Below are positions 8,883-17,360 of a stretch of DNA of 64,000 nucleotides, in pieces. Made by a program: the position numbers and the translations under genes. The notes below the pieces were generated by a model that was not told the DNA's origin, did not search any database, and was given only the letters and a program-made list of their open reading frames with translations. How positions within the stretch are numbered: position 1 is the stretch's first letter; each line of letters opens with the position of its first letter. Origin of the DNA: Bacillota bacterium (GTDB lineage Bacteria > Bacillota > Clostridia > Acetivibrionales > DSM-1351). The DNA lies in NCBI GenBank assembly GCA_023391425.1, contig JAEWAX010000004.1, positions 1 to 64,000 of the forward strand, written 5' to 3'.

Positions 8883-10271
8883 ATGAAAAGCACAATTATG
8901 AAAAGAGCAATTTCTTTGGCAATGGTTACTGCAATGATGTTATCAGTAATGGTTGGTTGTGGAACAAAGGAAGAAAGCAATAATTCATCTGGCTCATCAA
9001 CCACAGCAACTTCAACACAAGCGTCTAAAACGGATGAAAAGCAAGAAATAAGATTAATGACTTCTTGGACAGCTGGATCAGCTGCTTATGAGTCCATTGA
9101 GGCACTTTTGAAAACTTATAAGACAGAGAAGCCTAATATCAATATTATACATGACGCGTTATCAAGTGCTGATCTTAGAACTAAGTTGACGGTTGAAATG
9201 GCGGCAGGTACTCCCCCTGATATTTCATGGTGTGTATTAAGCTATGCAAGCGAATTTATTAAAGATAATAAGATTATCGATTGGGCTCCAGTTTATGAAG
9301 ATCCAAAGCACCCAGAATTTAAACAGTGGTTTAGTGATGTATCCTTAAAGTTTGCATCTACTGCCGATGGGAAAATTATGATGGCACCTCAAGAGGGTTC
9401 TATCGATGGACTATTTTATAATACTGAAATGTTTAAAAAGTATGGATGGAATCCACCTACCACTTTTGATGAGCTACTTGCTCTTGTGCCTAAAATAAAA
9501 GCTGAGGGTATTTCTCCATTAGTTACTGGTGGTAAGGATGGCAGATTTGCATGGTTGGCATCTGCATTACTTGCCCGTTCAGCAGGCTTAGATAACTTTA
9601 AAGCTCTCACTAGTGGTGATGCTATGGAAAGCTGGAATGATCCTAAGTATGGTTTTGTAAGTGCTATGGATAAATTTAATGCACTTGTTAAAAGTGGAGC
9701 ATATCCAAAGGGTGTACTTGGAATGAGTGCAACCGAAGCTGATCAGATGTTTGCTAAAGGCGAAGCAGCTATGTATTATGAAGGTGCTTGGAAACCAGGT
9801 AATTTCAAACAGGCAGGTGGAGATGAGTTCATTGCTAAACTTGGTCGTGTTAATTTCCCTGTAATGACAGACTCACCTACCGGTGACGCAAAAGTTAATG
9901 TTGGTGGAAATATAATTGGATTCTTTGTAGCAAGCGGATTAAGTGAGAGTAAAACAGAAGAATGTATTAACATTGTAAAAGATATTTGTAGCCCTGAATT
10001 CAATGTTCCAATTATGGAAAAAGGCGGCTTTGTATACGCAGGTAAAGCTGATTACGATAAAACAAAAGTATCCTCAGTTATGAACCAGTGTATTGAAGCT
10101 TATAGAAATGCAACAGCATATATTCCTTCAATGGATGGAATTGCACCACCTTCAATTGACCTTGCAATCAAGCAAACAGCTATGCCTGGACTAATAACAG
10201 GAGAGTTTGATGTAAACAAAGCTGTAGCAGAAGTTCAAAAAACAGCTGAGGACTATTCAAAAGCAAAATAA
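8883..10271 (+). CDS. Extracellular solute-binding lipoprotein of a sugar ABC importer
   Basis: The 462-residue protein begins with a lipoprotein signal ending at Cys26 (MVGC), then a Ser/Thr-rich linker, then a family 1 extracellular binding domain. Segments such as TSWTAGSAAYESIEAL and MAAGTPPDISW are typical. It should be anchored outside the membrane and deliver a sugar or oligosaccharide to the two permeases downstream. AGGAGGAG lies just before the ATG. A strong stem after the stop probably stabilises its mRNA relative to the permease part. Confidence 0.92.
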   Translation: MKSTIMKRAISLAMVTAMMLSVMVGCGTKEESNNSSGSSTTATSTQASKTDEKQEIRLMTSWTAGSAAYESIEALLKTYKTEKPNINIIHDALSSADLRTKLTVEMAAGTPPDISWCVLSYASEFIKDNKIIDWAPVYEDPKHPEFKQWFSDVSLKFASTADGKIMMAPQEGSIDGLFYNTEMFKKYGWNPPTTFDELLALVPKIKAEGISPLVTGGKDGRFAWLASALLARSAGLDNFKALTSGDAMESWNDPKYGFVSAMDKFNALVKSGAYPKGVLGMSATEADQMFAKGEAAMYYEGAWKPGNFKQAGGDEFIAKLGRVNFPVMTDSPTGDAKVNVGGNIIGFFVASGLSESKTEECINIVKDICSPEFNVPIMEKGGFVYAGKADYDKTKVSSVMNQCIEAYRNATAYIPSMDGIAPPSIDLAIKQTAMPGLITGEFDVNKAVAEVQKTAEDYSKAK

Positions 10272-10282
10272 TAATTACTTAG

Positions 10283-10322
10283 TTAATGTGGCATATCTAA
10301 GTGATTGGATATGCCACATTAA
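10283..10322 (+). promoter_or_regulatory. Intercistronic mRNA stem without T-tract
   Basis: A perfect 15-bp stem (TTAATGTGGCATATC at 10283-10297 with its complement at 10308-10322) closes a 10-base loop, 12 bases after the binding-protein stop. No T run follows, so it is more likely a processing or stabilising structure than a terminator. Such stems are known between binding-protein and permease genes, where far more binding protein is needed. Confidence 0.6.
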
Positions 10323-10355
10323 TAGAGAATAATAAAAACTTATAAAGGAGGAAAA

Positions 10356-11252
10356 ATGGGAATTTTAAAGTTGTTGTCTAAAAAAAGCAGTACAGATAAG
10401 TCACTAGAACCGAATCCTCAATTGAAAATCGGAAGTAAAGTAACATTGAGATTGATTTATATATTTATGACATTGTTTGCACTAATTGTTTTGCTTCCTT
10501 TAGTGTGGTTATTATTCTCTTCATTAAAGACACAAGCTGATTTAACAACAAATACCTGGGGACCTCCAAAGGTCTGGATGTTTTCTAATTTTTTAAAGGC
10601 TTGGACTGGAGCAAAAATCAACATATATCTTTGGAATAGTATTTTAGTTACCTTTATGTCAATTGTAATTACAGTTGTTACAGTTACACCTATGTCGTTT
10701 GTTTTAGCTCGCTTTAAGTTTAAGGGTAAAAATATTATATACTTTATTGCGATTTCCGGAATGATGATTCCTATACATTCAGCCATTATACCAATCTACA
10801 TTATGGTTGGAGATTGGGGTATGTATAATAACTTAAGTGTTTTAAGTTTAATCTATGGTGCATTTCGAATACCGATTTCCATATTTATATTAGAGAGTTT
10901 TATGACAGCTATACCTAAAGAACTTGAAGAATGTGCATTTATGGATGGATGTTCGGTATGGAAGCTTTTTACTAGAATCATTGTACCTCTTTCTAAGGAT
11001 GGCATTGTTACTATATCGGTGCTGACTGTATTGGCTTGTTGGAATGAACTGCTGGTGTCTATGCTATTACTTAATAAGCCTGAACTTAAAACTTTACCAA
11101 TCGGATTAATGGGCTTCATTACAGAGTTTAGCTCAGAATATACACAATTAGCAGCCGGCATTATGATTGCAATAATCCCAAGTATTCTCTTTTATATATT
11201 TGCTCAGGAGAAAATTGAAAAGGGAATGATTGCAGGAGCTATAAAAGGATAG
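10356..11252 (+). CDS. Sugar ABC transporter permease, MalG type
   Basis: The 298-residue protein has about six membrane segments and the binding-protein-dependent transport loop EECAFMDGCSVWKLFTRIIV (the EAA motif that contacts the ATPase). The long N terminus before the first membrane helix (residues 1-30) is Lys/Ser rich. It is the carbohydrate uptake transporter-1 type partner of the next gene. No ATPase gene is present, so a shared MsmK-like ATPase elsewhere must power it. In many such operons the MalF-like gene comes first; here the order is reversed. Confidence 0.88.
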   Translation: MGILKLLSKKSSTDKSLEPNPQLKIGSKVTLRLIYIFMTLFALIVLLPLVWLLFSSLKTQADLTTNTWGPPKVWMFSNFLKAWTGAKINIYLWNSILVTFMSIVITVVTVTPMSFVLARFKFKGKNIIYFIAISGMMIPIHSAIIPIYIMVGDWGMYNNLSVLSLIYGAFRIPISIFILESFMTAIPKELEECAFMDGCSVWKLFTRIIVPLSKDGIVTISVLTVLACWNELLVSMLLLNKPELKTLPIGLMGFITEFSSEYTQLAAGIMIAIIPSILFYIFAQEKIEKGMIAGAIKG

Positions 11253-11282
11253 CAATAAAAAATATAGTAGAGGGAGGTCTAT

Positions 11283-12161
11283 ATGAGTGTAACAAAAAAA
11301 AACATATGGGTGATTCTAGCATTCTTGTTACCAGGCTCGATAATATATATATATCTGGTTTTAAACCCTATTGTACAGTCAGTTTTTTTAAGTACCTTTA
11401 GGTGGGATACCTTATCATCAAAAAGTTTTGTGGGACTAGAAAATTATGTAACAGTGTTTCAGTCAAAGTTGTTTTGGAAATCTCTAATTAATTCCTTAAT
11501 TTTTATGGTATCAACTACTGCATTACAGGTTGTAATTGGTTTTGCATTAGGATATTTAGTTTACCTCCAATTAAAAGGATATCGCTTTTTTAAAGTGATG
11601 TATTTTATACCAACAGTACTACCCTCTGTGGCAGTAGGTTTTATATGGAATTATATTTATAGCCCTGGTATGGGACTTTTAAAACCACTAATGGCAGCTA
11701 TTGGACAAGCAGATAATTATATGCCGCCTCTTTCTAGCCCAGCCCTAGCATTATTTGCTATCATTATTGCCCAGACATGGAATTCATGTGGTGTTCAGGT
11801 TATATTATTTAATTCAGGTTTTATGAACATGCCGAATGAAGTAATTGAAAGTGCAACAATAGATGGAGCTAGTGGATTTAAGATGATTTTTCATATGGTA
11901 GTTCCATTATCTTGGGATATTATCAAAATGGTAATAATTTTACAAACAGTCGGTGCCCTTAGAGCCTTCGATTTAGTATATGTTATGACTGGTGGAGGAC
12001 CAAATCATTCAACAGAGTTATTACCGCTTCACTTATTTGTAAACTCATTTCAGAACTTCAATTTGGGATATGGAAATGTTATTGCCGTGTTAATTTTTGT
12101 CATCGCGATGGGAATTACACTTGGAATGAAGAAGATTATGTATAAAGAAAGTATATATTAA
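11283..12161 (+). CDS. Sugar ABC transporter permease, MalF type
   Basis: The 292-residue membrane protein has six predicted helices and the EAA loop (VIESATIDGASGFKMIFHMV). FLLPGSIIYIYLVLNPIVQS near the N terminus and RAFDLVYVMTGGGPNHSTE near the C terminus are hallmark MalF/UgpA segments. GGGAGG lies just ahead of the ATG and 31 bases separate it from the MalG-type gene. The two permeases form the channel for the sugar captured by the upstream lipoprotein. Confidence 0.88.
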   Translation: MSVTKKNIWVILAFLLPGSIIYIYLVLNPIVQSVFLSTFRWDTLSSKSFVGLENYVTVFQSKLFWKSLINSLIFMVSTTALQVVIGFALGYLVYLQLKGYRFFKVMYFIPTVLPSVAVGFIWNYIYSPGMGLLKPLMAAIGQADNYMPPLSSPALALFAIIIAQTWNSCGVQVILFNSGFMNMPNEVIESATIDGASGFKMIFHMVVPLSWDIIKMVIILQTVGALRAFDLVYVMTGGGPNHSTELLPLHLFVNSFQNFNLGYGNVIAVLIFVIAMGITLGMKKIMYKESIY

Positions 12162-12212
12162 AATCTAAGCAATGCTAAGTTAAAAAATCAAATTAAAAGA
12201 GGAGATACTAAT

Positions 12213-12917
12213 ATGACAAATACTGAATTGATTAATGAATTAAGAAAGTACAGATGTGCAGATTTATCAGATGCTATGGACGCATTAGGCTTAGTTAATG
12301 TTGGTTCAATGAATCCTAACATGAAGCCACTACGCCCTGGAATGGAATTTAAGGGCTTCGCTTACACTGTAAAGCTTCTTCCAAAACAGACTCCTGTTAA
12401 GGCTTGTAAAACTGTAGCTGAGTACAAAGAAGAGCTTACTAGAGAATGTGAAAATATCTATTCTTTCGTTGATGATATCAATTCCGAAAATGCTAGGGAT
12501 ATGGTTGTAGTTATTGATATGGGTGGTATTGTAGGAGGAATATGGGGTTCTGAAATAGCTATGAATATGATGATAAGGGGAATTGAAGGTGCAGTAATTG
12601 ATGGCGCTTGTAGAGATTCTTATGAAACCAATCTTGAAAATGCTAATGTATTCTGCACTCAGAGAACTTATAACCATGTTTACGGTAGAGTTCGTGGTGG
12701 ACAGAGAAATGTTCCTGTTCAATGTGCAGGTGTTACAGTAAAACCACATGACATAATTTGTGCAGATGATGATGGGGTTTTAGTAATTCCTTTTGAAGTT
12801 GCAGAAGAGGTTATAAAATTTGCTAAATTGCAATTAGAAGAAGATATTGCTACAAGATCATCACATTATGAAAAGCTAGGTTATGAGCCAGATGAAACTT
12901 TATCAAGAGATAAATAA
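12213..12917 (+). CDS. RraA-family aldolase/decarboxylase-like protein
   Basis: The 234-residue product is RraA-like. GGIVGGIWGSEIA, the Arg134-Asp135 pair in GACRDSYET and the C-terminal PHDIICADDDGVLVIP match the family fold and its metal/oxyanion site. The family includes class II 4-hydroxy-4-methyl-2-oxoglutarate and 4-carboxy-4-hydroxy-2-oxoadipate aldolases, which split tertiary-alcohol oxo-acids, as well as the RNase E inhibitor of E. coli. Within a sugar island an aldolase or oxaloacetate-decarboxylase-type reaction is far more likely than RNase inhibition. It lies in line with the dehydrogenase and lyase genes, suggesting a shared pathway. Confidence 0.82.
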   Translation: MTNTELINELRKYRCADLSDAMDALGLVNVGSMNPNMKPLRPGMEFKGFAYTVKLLPKQTPVKACKTVAEYKEELTRECENIYSFVDDINSENARDMVVVIDMGGIVGGIWGSEIAMNMMIRGIEGAVIDGACRDSYETNLENANVFCTQRTYNHVYGRVRGGQRNVPVQCAGVTVKPHDIICADDDGVLVIPFEVAEEVIKFAKLQLEEDIATRSSHYEKLGYEPDETLSRDK

Positions 12918-12920
12918 ATT

Positions 12921-12959
12921 ATCTGATGTATACCACCGCTATTTATAGCGCATTAACAA
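12921..12959 (-). repeat. Degenerate copy of the dispersed intergenic repeat
   Basis: Read on the minus strand, this stretch gives GCGGTGGTATACATCAGATAA, close to GCGGCGGTAGGCATCGGGTAA at 26.9 kb. It also contains a short hairpin (CGCTAT-TTATAGCG). It lies between the RraA-like and alcohol dehydrogenase genes. Confidence 0.4.
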
Positions 12960-13069
12960 GAGATGAATCAGTGGAGCTTCGAAATACAAACAACAATTTT
13001 TAGGTCTATATATTGAGGGTTCCCTAAGCTTTTAGTGGAACCTTCTATCAAATCTGAGAGAGGGATTTT

Positions 13070-14104
13070 ATGATAGCTATACAAAAAACAGTCGGAGAGC
13101 TAGGAGTGCAGTTTGCAGAGCTGGAAGTTCCAAGTATAGGAAGAAATGAAGTCCTTATAGAAGTTAAAGCTACTGCATTATGTAAATCTGATGTAGATGT
13201 TTATGAATGGACACAATTAGTTCAAAATGCAAACTACAAGTTACCTTTTACTATGGGGCATGAATTTGCTGGCTTAGTTGTTGAGGTTGGTGCAGATGTG
13301 AAAGGTGTTAAGGTAGGGGATAGGGTTGCGGGTGAGACACATATTCCTTGTGGACACTGTTATACCTGTAGAACAGGGAATCAACATATCTGTCGAAATA
13401 ATATGGGGGTAATTGGTAGAAGTGTTAATGGATGCTTTGCGGAATATATAAAAATACCTGAAATTGCTGTAATTAAACTTCCTGATACTGTGACTTACAG
13501 ACAGGGAGCGATACTTGAACCCTTCGCCACAGCAATGCATGCTTTATCTAAAGTCAACCTGGCTGGAAGTACTATCGCAATTCTAGGTATCGGAACGATA
13601 GGACTTATGACGGTTGAACTAGCTAAATTGTTAGGTTGCACACAAATATTCACGATGGCTAATAATGATAAGCGATTGGATGAAAGTAAGCGGCTCGGAG
13701 CAGATATAACTATTAATGGCTTAAAGGAAGACTTTGTGGAAGTTATAATGCGTGAAACAAAAGGGGTTGGTGTTTCTTCAATTATTGATATGACCGGAAA
13801 TGATAGCGTAATTAATAAGAGTGTAGAAGCTCTTAGAGTTGCAGGTACGCTTGTACATGTAGGTATGGTACAGAAGCCTTTAACTTTTAATAATTATATG
13901 TATGGTGTGGTTTACAAGGAGTTAAATATTACAGGGATTTTTGGAAGAAGAATGTTTGAAACTTGGGAAACTGTAATGTCTATATTAGATACAGGGAGAA
14001 TCAATCTTGATTCCTATATAGGAAGAGTAATGAAGCTGGAGGATTTTGACCAAGCAATAGCTGACTTTAAAAATGTTTCAGGAAGAATTGTTTTTGAACT
14101 TTAA
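13070..14104 (+). CDS. Zinc-dependent alcohol/polyol dehydrogenase
   Basis: This 344-residue medium-chain dehydrogenase has the catalytic zinc region GHEFAGLVVEVG, the four-cysteine structural zinc loop CGHCYTCRTGNQHIC, and a Rossmann motif GIGTIG near residue 175. It is closest in type to L-threonine 3-dehydrogenase and sorbitol dehydrogenase. It should oxidise a secondary alcohol of a sugar, sugar alcohol or sugar acid with NAD(P). It stands between the RraA-like and HMG-CoA-lyase-like genes, so its product probably feeds one of those carbon-carbon cleavages. A small stem at 13015-13043 precedes it. Confidence 0.88.
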   Translation: MIAIQKTVGELGVQFAELEVPSIGRNEVLIEVKATALCKSDVDVYEWTQLVQNANYKLPFTMGHEFAGLVVEVGADVKGVKVGDRVAGETHIPCGHCYTCRTGNQHICRNNMGVIGRSVNGCFAEYIKIPEIAVIKLPDTVTYRQGAILEPFATAMHALSKVNLAGSTIAILGIGTIGLMTVELAKLLGCTQIFTMANNDKRLDESKRLGADITINGLKEDFVEVIMRETKGVGVSSIIDMTGNDSVINKSVEALRVAGTLVHVGMVQKPLTFNNYMYGVVYKELNITGIFGRRMFETWETVMSILDTGRINLDSYIGRVMKLEDFDQAIADFKNVSGRIVFEL

Positions 14105-14158
14105 GTATAAAAACATAAGCAGCAAGTTTTATTAAAAAAGCGAAGAAGGTGTGTTGGA

Positions 14159-15046
14159 ATGATATCAAAATATGATTGTAAAGAGGTTAGCATTTTTGAG
14201 GTTGGCCCGCGTGATGGATTACAGCCCGAACCAGTTTTTATATCAACTGAAAAGAAAATAGAACTAGTGAATAAGTTAACTGCTGCTGGCTGCAAAAGAA
14301 TAGAGGTAACCTCGTTTGTACACCCCAAATGGGTACCGCAAATGGCTGATAGCAAAGAGGTTTTAGCAGGCATAAATAAAAAAGAAGGCGTATCGTATAA
14401 TGCTTTAATTCCAAACGTTAGAGGACTTGAATTAGCAATTGAATGTGGGTTAAAGGAAGTAGTGACTATAATGAGCACAAGTGAAAGCCATAATAAGAAA
14501 AATTTAAATATGTGTACAGCTGATTCGCTCAAAGAAATTGAACAAATTAACAAGATTGCAGCTAAAAATGGTGTCAAAGTCCGTTCATATATAGCTACTG
14601 TTTTTGGGTGTCCTATTGAAGGGGAAATGCTTCCTCAGAGAGCCTTAGAGATTGCACTAAAATTAGAGGAATTTGGTTCATATGAGATTTCATTAGGTGA
14701 TACAACAGGGATGGCAAATCCAATTTCAGCCTATGAAATTCCAAAAATGATTAATGAGAGGCTTACAAAAGCAAAGCTTGCAGTACATTATCATAAATAT
14801 AATGGCTTAGAATTTGCCAATAATTTAGCTTCTTTTGAAGCAGGTATCAGAATATTTGACGGTGCAGCAGGAGGACTTGGCGGATGTCCTTATGCGCCAG
14901 GTGCAAAGGGAAACTGTCAGACTGAAATTTTAGTAGAAATGTTTCACAGAATGGGAATCGAAACTGGAATTGACTTAGATAAGATTTATGAGGCTGGACA
15001 ATATGCTCAAACATTAAGTACTCTTATTCATCAAAAATGTAACTAG
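14159..15046 (+). CDS. HMG-CoA lyase-like DRE-TIM metallolyase with altered active-site motif
   Basis: The 295-residue enzyme is full length for HMG-CoA lyase. It keeps EVGPRDGLQ (residues 14-22), the STSES loop and the signature GGLGGCPYAPGAKGN with the reactive Cys243. The metal-ligand histidines His210 and His212 are present, but the normally conserved HxHDTxG reads HYHKYNG, so the Asp-Thr-x-Gly part is lost. Known lyases cut a 3-hydroxy-3-branched acyl-CoA by a retro-Claisen reaction. Retention of catalytic parts with a changed substrate loop suggests a different acyl-CoA. It lies 55 bases after the dehydrogenase and 13 bases before the reductase-like gene. Confidence 0.85.
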   Translation: MISKYDCKEVSIFEVGPRDGLQPEPVFISTEKKIELVNKLTAAGCKRIEVTSFVHPKWVPQMADSKEVLAGINKKEGVSYNALIPNVRGLELAIECGLKEVVTIMSTSESHNKKNLNMCTADSLKEIEQINKIAAKNGVKVRSYIATVFGCPIEGEMLPQRALEIALKLEEFGSYEISLGDTTGMANPISAYEIPKMINERLTKAKLAVHYHKYNGLEFANNLASFEAGIRIFDGAAGGLGGCPYAPGAKGNCQTEILVEMFHRMGIETGIDLDKIYEAGQYAQTLSTLIHQKCN

Positions 15047-15058
15047 GAGGTAATAGAA

Positions 15059-16369
15059 ATGAATCAAAGTCTATTAGATATTAAACAAAAATATGAAACT
15101 GGTGAAATTAAAAGCCAAAACCTTGAAACAGTGATATTTACACAGGTATATGGCTCAGATGCAGCACAGGTAAAAGAGGCTTGCAATGCTGCTGCAAATA
15201 TTCGTTGTGAAACAGTTGAAGCAGCGACAGGTGTTCAGCTGGACAATATAAAAAATAATCGTATTGACAATTGCTCTTTGGTAGCTGGAGAAAGGATTTT
15301 AGCTGGTATTGAGGGTAAAATAGGTGCAGCTGTTATTCCAATGGGTATTGCAGGACCTGTACAAATTAATGGTCAGTATGTAAATGAAAAGGTATACATT
15401 CCGTTAGCGACTAATGAGGCGGCGCTTGTTGCAGGTGTGCAAAGAGGAATAAAGGCTATAAATCTATCAGGTGGATTAAATACCATTGTTCATTTTGATG
15501 GGATGACCAGAGCACCATTAATTGAAGCACCAAATATTTCTGAAGCCCGCAGATTCTGTGAACAAATCATGACTGATGAGCAGTTATTTCAATCATTAGC
15601 TTTATTGTCAAAGGATCCTTTTGTAAGGTTAGAAGAAATTTGCCCATATCAGATGGGTACAAAGGTATTTTTAAGAATGACTTTTAAAACTGGTGATGCA
15701 ATGGGAATGAATGGAGTTACTAAAGCTTCAGCAGATATTACAAGAGGAATTCTTGCCAAAATGCCTGAGTGGAAGTTGATTACCATCAGCAGCAATCTTT
15801 GTTCAGATAAGAAATCTGCCCATATCAATGTTTTAAATGGACGTGGCAAATCAATTCAAACTGAAGTGTTTATTCCTGATGAGGTGTTGAAAACTGTATT
15901 TAAAAAAGGAGTAAATGCAAGAAGTGTAGAAAAAACTGTATTTCATAAGTGTTATTTAGGTTCTTGCTATAGTGGCACTATTGGAGGTTTCAACGTCAAT
16001 GCAGCAAATGCAGTAGCAGCATTTTATGCAGCTACGGGACAAGATCTTGCACATGTCATTTCATCTGCAAGCTGCTTTGTACAAGCAGATGCTGTGGATG
16101 GTGGAGTTCACTTTATGGTTACTTTACCTTGTATGGAGCTTGCAACTATTGGTGGCGGAACAATGTTTGGAACTGCAAAAGAAGCATTAAGACTTATCGG
16201 TTGCGGAGGCTTTGGTACAAGCGTTGATGACAATAAAAACGTATTGCGTCTTGCAGAAATTGCTGCGACAGCTGTAACAGCACTGGATTTGAATACAGCA
16301 TGTGCACAAGCTGCTGGATATGAAATGGCTGACTCTCACGTTAAACTTGCAAGAGGCGAGGAAGACTAA
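15059..16369 (+). CDS. Class I HMG-CoA reductase-like enzyme
   Basis: The 436-residue protein resembles class I (eukaryote/archaeal type) HMG-CoA reductase. The catalytic set is complete: Glu120 in ATNEAALVAG, Lys251 in CSDKKSAHIN, Asp329 in TGQDLAH and His427 in ADSHVKLARG, plus GDAMGMNGVTK. Family enzymes interconvert mevalonate and HMG-CoA with a mevaldehyde intermediate. Most Clostridia make isoprenoids by the MEP route, and no other mevalonate gene is nearby. Here it pairs with a lyase homologue in a sugar island, so a catabolic, CoA-acylating oxidation is more likely. Confidence 0.85.
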   Translation: MNQSLLDIKQKYETGEIKSQNLETVIFTQVYGSDAAQVKEACNAAANIRCETVEAATGVQLDNIKNNRIDNCSLVAGERILAGIEGKIGAAVIPMGIAGPVQINGQYVNEKVYIPLATNEAALVAGVQRGIKAINLSGGLNTIVHFDGMTRAPLIEAPNISEARRFCEQIMTDEQLFQSLALLSKDPFVRLEEICPYQMGTKVFLRMTFKTGDAMGMNGVTKASADITRGILAKMPEWKLITISSNLCSDKKSAHINVLNGRGKSIQTEVFIPDEVLKTVFKKGVNARSVEKTVFHKCYLGSCYSGTIGGFNVNAANAVAAFYAATGQDLAHVISSASCFVQADAVDGGVHFMVTLPCMELATIGGGTMFGTAKEALRLIGCGGFGTSVDDNKNVLRLAEIAATAVTALDLNTACAQAAGYEMADSHVKLARGEED

Positions 16370-16423
16370 TAGTTCTATAATATATTTTGTGGCCGTTATG
16401 CGGCAAACGGAGGCTGACATATT

Positions 16424-17335
16424 ATGAAAGAATCTATAAAAAAGTTTATGCAGGTGGGCCTAATTCACTTTATGGCTTATCCATCAACAATGAAGGGTGA
16501 AGGGCCAATTGAAGAAACAATTAGAAAAATTGCTGTAGACGATTATTTTGATGCAATTGAAATAACATGGATTAAAGACCCCGCAGTTAGAACAAATGTA
16601 AAGAAAATGTTAGTCAGCTCTCATATGACAGTAGCTTACGGTGGACAGCCAAGAATGCTCACTACAGGAATGAATATCAATGACTTGGATGAGAATAAGA
16701 GAGCACTTGCTGTTGAAAGTCTCAAAGAAGGTATCAATGAAGCCTATGAAATGGGTGCTGTTGGATTTGCTTTCTTATCGGGAAAATACCTAATAGAATC
16801 AAAGGAACAATCCTATCAAGCACTGGTAAAGTCAACTAAAGAGTTATGCGGATATGCAAAGAGTAGAGGCAACATCAAGGTTGCATTAGAGGTATTTGAT
16901 TTCGATATTGACAAGAAGTCTCTTATTGGACCTGTTGAACTTGCTAAACGTTTTGCACAGGAAATAACTTCAGAATATGACAACTTTGGCTTAATGGTAG
17001 ATTTATCACATATTCCGATGCTTCATGAGAGTATTGAAGAAAGTATACTGCCAATAAAGGAATTTATTATACATGCTCATATGGGTAATACAGTCATAAA
17101 AGACAGTGTATGTGAGGCATATGGAGATACTCATCCGCGTTTTGGTTTCCCAAATTCAGAAAATGATGTAGATGAACTGGTAAAATATCTTAGAACATTG
17201 ATAAAAATTGGATTCATCAGCGAAGAGCGTAGGCCGATTGTAAGCTTTGAGGTTAAACCTTACGGGGATGAAGATCCGGATATTGTAATAGCAAATGCCA
17301 AGAGAGTTTTAAATCTTGCTTGGGCAAAGGCCTAG
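16424..17335 (+). CDS. Xylose-isomerase-like TIM-barrel sugar isomerase/decarboxylase
   Basis: The 303-residue product has the AP-endonuclease-2/xylose-isomerase-like fold. Likely metal ligands are the glutamate in VALEVFDFD, the aspartate in MVDLSHIPM, the histidines in IIHAHMGN and the glutamate in SFEVKPYG. Members include sugar and sugar-acid epimerases, isomerases and the 3-oxo-isoapionate decarboxylase type. GGAGG before the ATG lies partly inside a small stem (CCGTT with AACGG), which could modulate translation. The reaction is not identifiable from sequence alone. Confidence 0.78.
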   Translation: MKESIKKFMQVGLIHFMAYPSTMKGEGPIEETIRKIAVDDYFDAIEITWIKDPAVRTNVKKMLVSSHMTVAYGGQPRMLTTGMNINDLDENKRALAVESLKEGINEAYEMGAVGFAFLSGKYLIESKEQSYQALVKSTKELCGYAKSRGNIKVALEVFDFDIDKKSLIGPVELAKRFAQEITSEYDNFGLMVDLSHIPMLHESIEESILPIKEFIIHAHMGNTVIKDSVCEAYGDTHPRFGFPNSENDVDELVKYLRTLIKIGFISEERRPIVSFEVKPYGDEDPDIVIANAKRVLNLAWAKA

Positions 17336-17360
17336 CAATTAAATAAGGAGGAAAAATTTT

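Noticed and set aside
12213..12917. RraA-like protein as RNase E inhibitor
   Set aside because: Its neighbours are all catabolic, and the Arg-Asp active pair of aldolase-type members is present.
15059..16369. HMG-CoA reductase as part of isoprenoid synthesis
   Set aside because: No other mevalonate-pathway gene is nearby, and the neighbours are sugar uptake and catabolic genes.
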